Origin: Cunninghamella blakesleeana
Lineage: Eukaryota > Mucoromycota > Mucoromycetes > Mucorales > Cunninghamellaceae
Length of the DNA stretch: 64,000 nucleotides
Direction of reading: 5' to 3'
Assembly (NCBI GenBank): GCA_017871115.1
Contig: JAFCIZ010000001.1
Span: forward strand, 1,903,501-1,967,500
The translations under genes were made by a program, and so were the position numbers. The notes beneath the pieces are model-generated. The model was not told the DNA's origin. It ran no database searches and was given only the letters and a program-made list of their open reading frames with translations. This document shows positions 49,780-61,271 of this stretch, one piece after another; position 1 is the stretch's first letter; every line of letters starts with the position of its first letter.

Positions 49780-52407
49780 ATGGAAGCTATGTTATTACAA
49801 GAATTTATTGAAGCACCTTCAAAAGCTGAATCTATATTAGATAAGTTGACAACAGAACAACTACAAATGATTGAAGCAACTCTTTATAACGTCAAGAAAA
49901 GAAAATTGGAAAAATCCGTAACCCCACCTTCTCCTCCTTCAGAATCGGAAGAAGAAACGGCTATGGAGGTGGATCCCATTGTACAAACCAATACGAACGC
50001 TAACACGTCAAGTAACAATACTTCTTCAAAAGTAAATAATCCTTCAATCATTCAACCTATTGCTACTACTACCACTACTATGACTCCTCCCTCTCTTTCT
50101 ACTACTACTACAACCATGCCTCCACCATCATCGTCTACATCATCAGCTTCTAATTCTGTTGCTGCTGCCATTGCTACCGCGTTAGCTGCTGCCATGACCA
50201 ATGCTGTTGCTACTACTTTAAAACAACAGCAATCAAATAATACCTTACATACTTCATCCAATCCAACAACTAATAGTACTACTGCCAATTCTACTACTAC
50301 TACTACTACTACAACCGATCATATTATGAAACAACAACAGCAACAAAAAATCAAATCACCTATTGAACCTATGGCTGAAGTAAAAGATGGTGTTGAATGG
50401 GTCTCTTTTGTTTATTCTCATAACCGCGTTATGAAAAAATATACAATTAGAACGGATTTGGAAAATATTGCTTTAGATCAAATCGATGATAAATTTAAAG
50501 CTGATAATTGTGTAAGTGAAAAATAAAAAAAGAAAAAAGGAAAAAGAAGGAAATAGAAGGATAAAAAAGGAATAATGGAACAAAAAGTATGAAAAAGGGT
50601 AATAGATTAAACTTTAATTTTTTATTTTATTTTTAAACTATAGGTTTATCCTCGTGCCAATTTACCTAAAGACCAATATAAAGGTAATCGATGGGCTTAT
50701 GAAACGGAATGTAATGTATTAGGTTGGAAACTTGCATGGCTAAATATGAGTGAAATATCTGGCAAACGAGGTTTGATTCAAAGAGCAGTTGATTCTTATC
50801 GTAATAGATATCCAAGTATGAGATCTCGTCGTGTTGCTCGTCAAGCTAAATTAATGAATGGCACATTACGTAAAAGAAAACAACGTGGCGATGAAGAAGA
50901 TGCTTTAATTGAATTAATGTCTTCATTAACAAATAATAATAATCAAGCATCCCATCATCAACATGTATCAACAGCTACATCTAATTCATCCTCTTCTTCG
51001 TCATCCATACCAAAACATATGCCTGATCATCACCAATTACAGTGTTCTTATGTACCCCCAACAAGTTTAGATACAGCTACCATTAAACCTTCTAATCATC
51101 CTAAAACAATTGCTATGGAAGATCTTGCTACTGGGACGCGTTGTCGTATTAAAATCAATGTTGAAACGGTTTCTTTGGATTATATCCCTCATGACTTTAG
51201 ATTAGCTAATTCTCCTTATCCTAGATATTTACGTTCAAACATTTCGGCAAATCGACCTAGAGCCATTGAAGAAACCATTTGTAATGAATTGGCTTGGAAA
51301 CTAGTACGTATTTTTAAAATAATGTATATATATATATATATAATATGGAAGTTTGGGAAAGATAAAAATAAAAAGGGAATTGCATGTTTATTTATATATC
51401 TATTTGTTTTAAATTAAATTTTAATCTAGGCCTGGTTAAATCCCAAAACTTTGGCAGGAAAAAAGAATATGCTACAACGTGCCATCGATTTATATCGTAG
51501 TAAATTTATGCCAAGTATGCCACCTAGAAAATATTCCTCTCGTCAACCTATTTTAGCTACTTTACTTAACAATCCTTTATTCCAACAATTGGCAGCTTCA
51601 TCTTCTACTTTAGCAAGTGCTAATGGTACTACTCCTACACCTATACCTATTAATGCTACTAATAATAACAATACTACTGCTACTACTACTACTACTAATG
51701 TCACCGCCTATCCTGTTAATACATCTTCTACATCAACATCATCGTCTATCCCTACCATTTCCAATCCATCAACAACACCCACACCACTTACTGCATCGGC
51801 ATTATCTGCTCAAAACGCTCAATATAAAAAATTAGAAGAAGAGGAAGGTAATATAATATCACCATCACCTACTATGTCATGTATTAGTGGTACTACAGCT
51901 ACATTGGATTTTACAGATTGCTTGTCGCTGGCCGATGAAAATTGCTTATTATCATCATCTCCTTTAACCACATCTACCGATCTTATTCAGCAACAACAAA
52001 ACAGTGATAATAATACAGCTGATATGATGTTCCCTTCATGTTCGCCTCTATTATCATCTTGTTTTGATGAATCCAGCACAACAATTAGTTCAAGTAGTAG
52101 CGGTACTAATAGTGTTGTATGTACACCTAGTCCTCCTGTCAATTCTGATTTATTCAACTTGGCTATGGATGAAATGTATGATGTATTAATGCTTCCTCCT
52201 ACTGCCATTAATGATTCTTATATGTCTGATCATCACAATGGCAATAGCAGCATCAATAATGATAATGCTATGTCATCATCATCCAAAAATTATGATCCTT
52301 TATTATGCTCTCCTTCTTTACCTTCAAGTACCCTTCAACCTGATTTATTAATTAAATTAGAAAATGTGGATAATTTTGCTGATCAGTTATTAGAACCTTT
52401 CTTTTAA
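49780..52407 (+). CDS. fungal protein with two DUF8032-like domains, putative regulator
   Basis: Three exons: 49780-50511, 50644-51303 and 51430-52407. They give 789 residues. After a short helical N terminus (EAMLLQEFIEAP, LTTEQLQMIEATLYNVKKRK) and Thr/Ser/Asn-rich spacers there are two related domains. Copy 1 (about 205-310) contains ECNVLGWKLAWLN and GLIQRAVDSYRNRYPSMRSR. Copy 2 (about 403-498) contains ICNELAWKLAWLN and NMLQRAIDLYRSKFMPSMPP. I recall this module as the fungal DUF8032 family, without known biochemistry. The tail is Ser/Thr-rich and ends with an acidic-hydrophobic segment (IKLENVDNFADQLLEPFF) reminiscent of an activation domain. It is probably nuclear, but that is inference. 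Confidence 0.8.
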
Positions 52408-53476
52408 TCTTTTTTTTTTTTAAAAAAAAACTCTTTTGTATATTTTATAACAATTTATTATTAGTATTATTTTTTTTTAGTATATAGTTTTTATTATTAT
52501 TATTATTATTTATATTTATTATTTTAATATTTTTATTTTCACTCTCTCACTCACTTTTTTCTCTCCTTTTCCTTTTCTTCCCTTCTTACTTTCAACTTAT
52601 ATTACCCTTTTTTTATTATTATTATCGCATTCATGATTTTTTTATATTATTTTTTATTTTATTATTATTTTAATAGAAATACATATATACTCACTTATGT
52701 TAAATAGATATTTATTATATTTAGAAAAAAAAATTTTTCTTAGAAAAAAAATTAAACTTTTGATAAATAAAAATTTTTCTCGCTCTCTTTTTTTTTTGCC
52801 ATCAATAAAATGATATTATATAACAATCAATACATAATAACAATCACATGCTCATCACATTTTTCATTTTTGTTTTACAATTAGGATAAGGATTCATATT
52901 ACCAAATTTTATTATCAATATTTTTTATTTATATTAAAAAAAAATAAAATAATAATCATGATCAAACTAAACTAAACTAAATAATATACATATATATATA
53001 TATAACTCAGGATGATGATCATATCTATTTGTATAAATAAATAAATATATATAATTAGTATAAGAAATAAATAATATGATTATGATATCATGTTCATTAT
53101 TTTATATATTTTTTTTTCAGTTAAAAATTGGCAATAAATAGTTTTATCTCCATTAAAAAAAATTTGCAGAACAGGTCTGTTATTTTTTATCATCATGTAA
53201 AAAAAAAATAATAAAAATGAATCAATTAATTATATAAACTTACCAATACTATATTTAACGTGTTTGATACATGAAGATAGAGTAAAATTAAAGTAAAAAA
53301 AACGAAATGGAAAAAAAAAGAAAGAAATCTCTTTTTTATATAACTGAGGAAGATGAAAAAAAAATTTTTTTGAAAAATTTCTATGCATTAGACTGCTTTT
53401 CTTATATTAATAAATTTTTTTTTATTTAAAAAAAGTTGTGTTTAAAAAATAATTATTGGGAATTTATATAGTATTT
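52408..53476. other. convergent 3' spacer
   Basis: About 1.07 kb between two stop codons. The region is AT-rich with poly-T and poly-A runs, ATT triplets (about 52494-52511) and no open frame with protein-like features. Confidence 0.55.
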
Positions 53477-54544
53477 TTAAAGTTGAGCTAATTTGACATG
53501 AGCATCAGTTAATTCAGATTCTAACTGTTCAATACGAGATTGATAAGTAGCTTCATTTTTTAAAAGAATGGATTTATCAGTTTCCAAGGTAGCCAAACGA
53601 ATTAATAATTGTTGGTGAATGGATTCTAATTCTGATACACGAGAGGATAATGTTTCCATTTTTTGTACTTTACGAAGTCGAGAGCGTCTTGCAGCATCTG
53701 TATTTCTTTGTCTTTTCAAAGCCAATTCCGTTGATACATCAGTATTAATATCAGTAGAAGAAATCAGGGGGGTAGTGGTAGGTATCTTTGTTGATATTGT
53801 TTTAGATGTAGGGGAAGATGATGATGAAGTAGAAGACGAGGATGCTGAATAAGTCCTTTTTTTATTATTTCCATTTCCATTGGTTTGTTTTAATGTAAAG
53901 GTTGGTGTTGAAGCACTCATAATATGACTTGTTACTGGTAAAGAAGCAGCAGGAGGTGTCACTTTCTTTTTAGATTTATCTTTTGATATCTTTGTAGTTG
54001 CAGAGGAAGGGGATGAGATTTTTAATGGTGTATCCAAAGTTAACATCATTTCTAACGGAGAAGTGGGCGATGGTGTAGTGATGACTTTCTTATTATTTTT
54101 TTTAATTGCATTATTACGATCATTCAATATAGCTGTTTCTTGAGGAGGAGAAGAAGGGGAAGGGAGGATGGATGGTTCTGATGATATTATTTCTGATAAA
54201 GTGGTAGAAGGAGGAGAAGACATATCCATTAAAGAATTAAATAATACTTCAGGAGAGGACGATGGTGTTAACATATTTGCATCATGAATGGAACTTGGAG
54301 AAGTAAGAAAAAGATCTTGGATAGATGATGAATCATTTACCATATTATTTGAATCTAATAAATCAAGAGAATGCCAGTCATCCATAGGAGTCATTAAGCC
54401 AGGATTATTGGTCATGGATAAATATAATTCTTGAAAAAGATCAGTCTCCATAGGTTTAAAAAGAGCATTCATATCAGATAATGCCATATCAGTTGGATCC
54501 ATTATTCCAGTAATTGCAGTAGTAGGTGGGGTAGAAGGATTCAT
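53477..54544 (-). CDS. Gcn4/CPC1-like bZIP transcription factor
   Basis: A single exon of 355 residues. The N-terminal two thirds are Ser/Thr/Pro-rich with acidic-hydrophobic patches (DLFQELYLSM, DWHSLDLLDSN) of activation-domain type. The C-terminal 80 residues form a bZIP: basic region LALKRQRNTDAARRSRLRK, matching the Gcn4 signature N-T-x-A-A-R-R-S-R, followed by a leucine zipper with heptad leucines (METLSSRVSELE, LLIRLATLE, YQSRIEQLESEL). Gcn4/CPC1 activates amino-acid biosynthetic genes under starvation and is controlled by translation through upstream ORFs. This gene has three such upstream ORFs (see separate entries) and no intron in its coding region, unlike most neighbours. It is divergent from the HSF-type gene. 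Confidence 0.9.
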   Translation of the reverse strand: MNPSTPPTTAITGIMDPTDMALSDMNALFKPMETDLFQELYLSMTNNPGLMTPMDDWHSLDLLDSNNMVNDSSSIQDLFLTSPSSIHDANMLTPSSSPEVLFNSLMDMSSPPSTTLSEIISSEPSILPSPSSPPQETAILNDRNNAIKKNNKKVITTPSPTSPLEMMLTLDTPLKISSPSSATTKISKDKSKKKVTPPAASLPVTSHIMSASTPTFTLKQTNGNGNNKKRTYSASSSSTSSSSSPTSKTISTKIPTTTPLISSTDINTDVSTELALKRQRNTDAARRSRLRKVQKMETLSSRVSELESIHQQLLIRLATLETDKSILLKNEATYQSRIEQLESELTDAHVKLAQL

Positions 54545-54789
54545 TTTTTTGATTTTTTGATTTGATATAATATAAAATAAAAAAAATTATATATAATAAA
54601 AATAAATAGGATGATATAAAGAAATAAAAGCTAAGTAATATATATGTATATATAAATAAAAAAAAAGGGATAAGAGAGTTGGTTTTTGTGTTGTAAAGAT
54701 ATATAAGCAATAAAGTTAAGTGTAGAGTATATTAATATATATAATATGTATATATAAAAGTATTAAATTGAAAAAGTATATGTGTATAT

Positions 54790-54870
54790 TCAACAGAGTG
54801 TTCCTAATTTGCGAGACTTGGATGTCTTTCTTGTTAGTTTACGTGTATGAGATACATTGTTGGAAACCAT
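54790..54870 (-). promoter_or_regulatory. upstream ORF of 26 codons in Gcn4-like leader
   Basis: An ATG at 54870-54868 opens a 26-codon frame ending TGA. It encodes a basic peptide (MVSNNVSHTRKLTRKTSK and so on to LGTLC). It ends about 245 bases before the main ATG, and I see no other upstream ATG in between. Its base composition is richer in G+C than the TA-rich spacer next to it, suggesting constraint. Confidence 0.65.
54834..54857 (-). promoter_or_regulatory. 7-codon upstream ORF overlapping the 26-codon one
   Basis: A second ATG, 13 bases inside the 26-codon upstream ORF and in another frame, encodes MYLIHVN then TAA. A ribosome that leaks past the first ATG would meet this one, adding a barrier before the Gcn4-like start. 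Confidence 0.5.
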
Positions 54871-55010
54871 TGTTAGTTTGTTAGTTATAACTATTGTTAT
54901 AGTTGGATTGTTTTTTTGTTATTATTATAATAAAAAAAAGGTTGAATGTTAATATATTGTTATGTGGTGTCTGTTGTTAATCCGTACAAAGTTGTTGGTA
55001 CGCAGGTTAT

Positions 55011-55031
55011 TTAAGCAGTGAAAGCAAACAT
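55011..55031 (-). promoter_or_regulatory. 6-codon 5'-proximal upstream ORF
   Basis: An ATG at 55031-55029 encodes MFAFTA then TAA, about 140 bases before the longer upstream ORF. A very short first ORF followed at a distance by inhibitory ones is the arrangement of GCN4-type leaders. Whether the transcript begins upstream of it is unknown. Confidence 0.5.
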
Positions 55032-55588
55032 AGTATATAGACTTAATAAATAATAATCAAAAGGGTTTCAGGAATTAAATAAAAATAATAATAGGTTTAA
55101 AAGTAAAAGTTAAGGTTTTTATAAAAAGATTAATTAATAAAAGAGTTTCTTTTTAATAATAATAAAAAGAATCTCTTAATGCGTGTAAATAAATAAATAA
55201 ACGTTCAACAAACAATTTGCCACCACAGCAAATAAAATATATATAATATATATAATTAAGAAAGAGAAAAAAAAAAAAGAGAAAAGAGAAAAAAAACAAA
55301 AAAAAACAAAAAAAACAAGGAACGGTGAAAAAAGAATTTTTTAATTTGTAAAAAATAAAGTTAAACCAATGAATTTTTTTTTATTTTTAAAATGTCGCTA
55401 AATTTTTATTCCGAGCTTACTTTTTTTTTATATGGTTAATTTTAAATTTTTTAATATGTATCCTAGTTACTATAAAATGTAGGCTTTAAAAAAACCAATA
55501 GTGTTAATAATAATAATAAAATAAAAACAATAAAGGTCTTTATATAATAACCATATAGAATGATCACAACTAAAAAAAAAAAGTCTTT

Positions 55589-56240
55589 AAATTGGACGAA
55601 TCTTTTACATATTATAGTACATTATACATATATGAACTAGTAAAAAAAAAATTAAAGCAAGACAATATAACAAGAAATAGATTCATTCAAAAATATAAAA
55701 TAAAAAAAATTATAATAGTCCTATATAAGATGATCAAGTACAATAAAAAAAAATATCTTTGGTATTGGATGATACTTGTATATATTGTAGCCTACTATTC
55801 AACTATAAACTGATTAAAAATTAAGATAAAAAAAACAAATAGCAACAAATAATTGAGGTATATCCAATATATATAAACAGATCAAAATAAATAAAATAAT
55901 AAAAGGTTTTCAGAATTGGATGGTTCTTATACATGTTGTAGATTAATATTCTGTTATGAACTAGTTGAAACAAATCAAATCAAGAAAGTATATTAAAGAG
56001 CGAGAGACACACGCAAAATGAAATATAAAAGTCATTACAAAAGAATCATTCTTGTACATGTTATAGCTTAGTATTCACCAATGGAGTTAGTAAAATATTA
56101 GATCAAGGTAGTGTAATAAAAATTGCAGATATAAACGAAATAAAAACAAGTCTTATAATCATAATGCTATTAAAGATTCTCTGAATTAGATGATGATTGT
56201 CTATTTTATAGCTTATTATCAGCTTATTGATTAATAAAAC
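55589..56240. repeat. degenerate tandem repeat, five units of about 130-170 bp
   Basis: Five related segments begin at about 55589, 55761, 55911, 56039 and 56181. Each carries a diverged core: an AATTGGATG-like start, then CTTRTACATRTTRTAG, then TATTC and TGAACTAGT-like ends. They are separated by A-rich stretches with AAAATAAAA. A weaker sixth copy may lie at about 56411-56480. The units have no conserved reading frame. Confidence 0.6.
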
Positions 56241-56925
56241 ATCGAGGAAAATTAACGTAATAAAAATATAAATGCATTAATCAATCTTATAGAATGAGAG
56301 AGAGCGAGAGAGAGAGAGATACTATAAACATAAATTATAAATTCAGCAATGATCACATTTCCTTTTTTGAATTGAAAATAAAATAAGGTCCTTTATATAT
56401 TTATTAAAAAAAAAGTCTTCAGTTTTACGTAGCAAGTACAAACGTTACATTTGTTTATTAAGTAATGGAATTAATATTATCATTATTTACATAAAAAGAA
56501 AAAAAAGAAAAAGAGAAAAATTAATTTAAAAGGCCAATTAAAATGGAAGAAAAAGAGGGAAAAAAAAAAAAAAAGTACGGGATTATATTAAACATGGTAA
56601 GAAAGGAGGAGGAGAATATGAGGGGGTTGGAGTAAAGTGTTTGAGTCTTGTACATGTACTTAGAAAAATAATTTACCTAATCGAGATATATAAATAAAAA
56701 ATAGGTGATTACTTATTTTATTTTTAAATATGGTGTAATCTCCGATATTTTATAACGCTATTTCTTTCTCACTCTTTTTTTCTTCTTTCTTTTCACTTTA
56801 TATTTATTTAATACATATATACATATATATTTATATATCCACCTGTTTATTCGTATACTACTTTCTCTTTCTCTTTTCTTCTCTTTCCTCCTTTTATAAA
56901 TAAATAGAGCTTTTGTTTATTATAA

Positions 56926-58843
56926 ATGTCTTTATACCATGATCATACTTCACCTTTAAATTCACCTTTAGCTTCACCTATTGGTTCACCTTATCAACAA
57001 GGTGATTGGGATCAACTACAATCTCAGTTTACACAACAAATGTCTTTACAACCTCCTATGCACCAACAACAACCACCTTCTTCTCCACAGCAACAACATG
57101 TACAACAACAGCAGCAACAACAATCATCATCTACTTCTTCTTCAAACTCAGATACCTCTGAACCACCACAACAAACTAAAAATAACAATAATAATACTTT
57201 TGTACATAAACTGCATACGTAAAGTTGATATATCTATTCTTTATTTATATTATATGATTATTGTATATATTTATATATATTTACATATATTTATATATGT
57301 TTCCTTTATTCTTTTTATTTATTATATTTATTATAAATAGAATGGTTGGTGATATTCAATATCAACACTTAATAGCTTGGACTTATTCAGGAACTTCATT
57401 TATAGTTTGTAATATAACAGAATTCTCAAGGGACGTACTGCCTAAGCATTTTAAACATAATAATTTTTCAAGTTTTGTTCGACAATTAAATATGTAAATA
57501 AAGATAAATATATATAAATAGAGAATTGAAAATAAAAGTAAAAAAAAAAAAAAAAGGATATTGTGATCATTAATATATTTAATGTTCTTTTTTATTTGTT
57601 TATTATTATTATTATTATTTTAGGTATGGTTTTCATAAAGTAAATAAATCACCAAGGGGTCATCGCACTTTAGCCGAAAATCAAATCTGGGAATTCTCAC
57701 ATAGTAAGTTTTTACGAGGAAGGGCAGATTTATTAGATGAAATCAAGAGAAAGGCGCTGGAATCAGACATAGCAAGAAGAGAGCATAATGGCGTAGATAT
57801 ATCTTCACAAATGACAATGATGCAAATGGCTCAATCAGATATGAGGCAACAATTGATTCAATTACAATCAAATTTTAGTCAAGTAGTAAAAGAAATAGAA
57901 GAAACAAAAAAACGGCAGGTGATACAAATGGAAATGATGAAAAATTTATTACAATTTATGTCTCAACAATTAGGTGCACCATGTAATTACATAAAAAATA
58001 TAAAAAGAGATAAAGAAATAATAATAATAATAATAATAAAAAGAAGGATCTTAATTAATTTAATCTATATCTATATATACCCTAATCATCATCATTTTTT
58101 TTTTTTTTGTAGTACCTCCTTCACTAACATTAGATACCAATATGAATAATAATAATGCTAATACTAATACAAACGATACTAATACTAATGGAAATAATAA
58201 TATCAATAATAGTAATGATAATAACAATATGCATCAACAACAACAACATCATCATCATCATAATAACAACAACAACCATAACAATAATGCTCAGAATAAC
58301 AATAACAATAATAACCAAAGTAATAATCGTTATAATGTAACTTCAGCTGAACAACCACCGCCTATTTATATCACTTCACATGATCCTTTACCAAAAACTG
58401 AATCTCTTTATGTACCATCAAACAATCAAGGATATAATTCTTCATCACCATCTTCATCACCACAACTATCACCTACCTCTCTTTCTAGACCAAGTTTAAC
58501 TGTACAAACACATAATCTTCAACAACAAATCCCTTCCTCTCCTTCTTCACCTATAGGTAATATTGATTTATCACAACCACCATTATCACCAGCTTCTTCC
58601 ATTAATTCTTACAATGGTGCCATTAATACACCTTTACCACCTAGCCCAAACACTTTCTTTTCAGATGACGATCCAGCATTATATTCTCATCCTCATTCTC
58701 CTCATGCTTCCTTTTTATTAGATCAGCCACCTATTCAAGCGGATCTAAATTTAAATCACCATCACCATCATCATCATCATCATCAGCAACAACAACAACA
58801 ACAAGCTATGATTAATCAACAATATCAATCTGTTCGTTTTTAA
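56926..58843 (+). CDS. heat-shock-factor-type DNA-binding transcription factor
   Basis: Four exons: 56926-57218, 57341-57493, 57624-57982 and 58113-58843. They give 511 residues. After a Ser/Pro/Gln-rich N terminus the HSF DNA-binding domain spans about 91-200: [11 protein letters not shown], then [14 protein letters not shown], then [20 protein letters not shown] and [13 protein letters not shown]. It continues [16 protein letters not shown], as in the Sfl1/Mga1 branch. A coiled coil for oligomerisation follows ([20 protein letters not shown] and [20 protein letters not shown]). The C-terminal half is low-complexity, with Asn runs and an eight- or nine-His tract before poly-Gln. It should bind nGAAn-type elements; whether it governs heat shock or morphogenesis cannot be told from sequence. 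Confidence 0.92.
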
Positions 58844-59787
58844 ATAACATATATATAAATAATTCATATTTACTCCCTTTTTTTTTTCTCTTGGAAAAAA
58901 AAAAAATAATGTATGCATTCATATATATTTATATATTCCAAATAAACATTATTCTTCTCATGCCATTTTTTTTTTTTTAATATATTTCATACTCTGCATT
59001 CTTTTTTTTTTATGGATTATTATTATTAGTAGTAAAAATATTGATGGTAATTTTTAATATTTTTATTATTATTTAGATTCTAAGAATCAATTTTATGTTT
59101 ATTTATTTTAGTACCATCGGAATAGGATGATTAAGGTTCAAACATACATAAAAATAATGTGATCAAGTAATACAATACAAACAGGTAAAATACACAATAA
59201 AAAACAACAGTGGAGTTTAGTTTATATTTAGGTTTTTTTTTTAATGGTGATTAGATTTATATTCTCTTTTTCTTTTCTTTTAAATGCATATATATATATA
59301 TCAAATATAGATAGTAAAATGTACTATTACTATAGAATGAAATGATAAATGTACTACTCTTACTATTGGGTATGTTTTTATATAGCTTATTTTTGATTCA
59401 TATATTTATTTACAAATGGCAATGTACACTTGTTTTTTAAAAAAAAGGAAAAGAAAAAAAAAGAGCCAAGACTATACAGTATATTTTTAAAATGAATATT
59501 GAGCAATTGAAGAATTATATATATATACCTAATAATTTTAATAGTATACAGAAAATATATTTAACTCTAATTTCTATATTTTTGTTGGTTGGTCATTTTG
59601 ACTCGTTTTATTTTAGTTTTTTTTAAATCTACGATTTGTAATACAATAATAAAGATATATATAATTTTTGTTTTACTTTATTTCATTCTTTCAATTTCAA
59701 TCTTCTTTTTTTCTTTTTTTTTTTTCCTTCTTTTTAATTCTTCATTTTATATATATATATATATTATATACGTATTTTTTTTAACAA
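58844..59787. other. intergenic, HSF-type / YdcZ-like genes
   Basis: About 940 AT-rich bases between tandem genes, with poly-T and TA tracts (about 59748-59766 just before the next start). No gene was seen. Confidence 0.5.
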
Positions 59788-60688
59788 ATGAGTGATCTTT
59801 TATCAAATGTCATATTTAGTGGATTTTTAATTATTTCTGCAGGTGTTACTTTGGCTTTACAAGCAGGTACGGATCATTATCAATTTATATACTATATAAA
59901 TATTTATTGTATTATTCTTTTTTTTTTTTTATTGTTTTTACTAAATTGGAATATAATTTTTTTTTAGGTTGTAATGCTTCATTTTCAAAAAATGGAGGAG
60001 GTAGATCATTTTCTTCGGTCATGTCATTTTTTGTTGGTACATTATGTTGTTTAATTTTTTTTGGAATTGATGTTGGGGCCATCCATACACCTTTACCTAA
60101 TCATGAAAATCTTTCATCCGGTAATTAAAGATATAACCATATCGAAAATAAAGTTTCTTTTATATATTTGTAAAAAAAAAAAAAAAGTAAATTAAATTTG
60201 ATCTTTTTAATTTTTTTCTCTTATAGCACCTAAATATGCTTTTATTGGTAATTAGTCATGTAATAAAATAGATAATGATGTATTTATATATATATATATA
60301 TATATATATAAAAACTAAAATTAGATTCTACTTACGTACTTTTTTATCTAATTATCGATAGGTGGGGTAATGGGTTTTATTTATGTAATGAGTAATATTA
60401 TATCTCTCCCTCGATTGGGTGCTGGTACAACTCTAAGTATATTTGTGTGTTCTCAAGGTACGTAAAAAAAAAAGAAGGAAGAAAATGAAAAGTAAAAAGG
60501 AAATAATTCGTAATTGATTTTTATTAATTTTTTTCTTCGCTTTTCTAATAATATTAATAATAGTTATTATGGCATGCATGGTTGATCATTTTGGACTTGT
60601 AGATATTCAAGAACGAACGTATACAACGTGGCGAATTTTAGCATCTCTAGGCCTTGTATTTTTTGTGTTTATCATTGCCCATTTTTAA
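59788..60688 (+). CDS. small DMT/YdcZ-type membrane protein
   Basis: Five exons: 59788-59866, 59968-60120, 60227-60247, 60362-60457 and 60564-60688. They give 157 residues with about five hydrophobic helices: FSGFLIISAGVTLALQAG, VMSFFVGTLCCLIFFGID, FIGGVMGFIYVMSNI, LGAGTTLSIFVCSQVIMACM and ILASLGLVFFVFIIAHF. The pattern GVMGFIYV then RLGAGTT and QVIMACMVDHFG is that of the YdcZ/DUF606 branch of the drug/metabolite transporter superfamily, best known from bacteria. The full length agrees with a single YdcZ unit. The substrate is unknown. Exon 3 is only 21 nt. Confidence 0.85.
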
Positions 60689-61271
60689 AAATGAATAGAG
60701 AGAACTTTAATTAACTTGATCTGGTTCTAGGTGCATGCTATGAGCTCCGATAGAACTTTTTTTTTTTGACATATTTCATACACACATTCTACTTTCAAAT
60801 CATATTAAATAAAATAGTAATTTATTATACACGTATATATCTTCTTTTTTTTTTTTTATAAAAAATTTCTATTTGATATCCTTGTTTATTATTATTAAAA
60901 AAATTATGCATATGTATTTATTTATTTAAGTGCTTTATATAATTATATGTTTAAACAGTAATAGAAATTTAAATATGATTTGGGAAAAAAATAATTCAAA
61001 ATCCGAATCAAATTTTACGTTTTTTTCTTTTTTTGTAACATCAGTTTCTTTTTTTTTCTTTATCCTTTTATATATTTTATTTCACATAGTTTTTTTACCT
61101 TTTCTTTTTTTTTTTATTCTTTTTCTTATAATATAAAAACTAATTTATTATTATTACTATTATCATTTATTTATTTATATATTTATAAATTTTTTTTATC
61201 AATCATTCTTTTTTGAAATAACTATCAGCTTTGGGAATATCTATTCACTACTCAGCAAAAATATAATAAAA
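60689..61271. other. intergenic, YdcZ-like / bZIP genes
   Basis: About 580 bases between tandem genes. The second half is T-rich with TTTTTCTTTT runs, as in a promoter. No gene was seen. Confidence 0.5.

Larger units (their letters stand above)
54545..56925. promoter_or_regulatory. divergent intergenic region, Gcn4-like / HSF-type genes
   Basis: About 2.4 kb. The part next to the Gcn4-like gene (to about 55050) behaves as a long 5' leader, with upstream ORFs in patches of higher GC. Bases 55590-56240 hold a degenerate tandem repeat. Bases 56280-56320 are a GAGAGA tract. The HSF side (56750-56925) is T/C-rich, as in a promoter. Confidence 0.6.

Noticed and set aside
52408..53476. Possible transposon remnant in the convergent spacer
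   Set aside because: I found no terminal repeats, target duplications or transposase-like peptides, only low-complexity AT sequence.
55592..55813. 73-codon open frame MDESFTYYSTLY... in the spacer before the HSF-type gene
   Set aside because: It spans two units of the degenerate repeat and is not open in the other units. Composition is what AT-rich DNA gives by chance.
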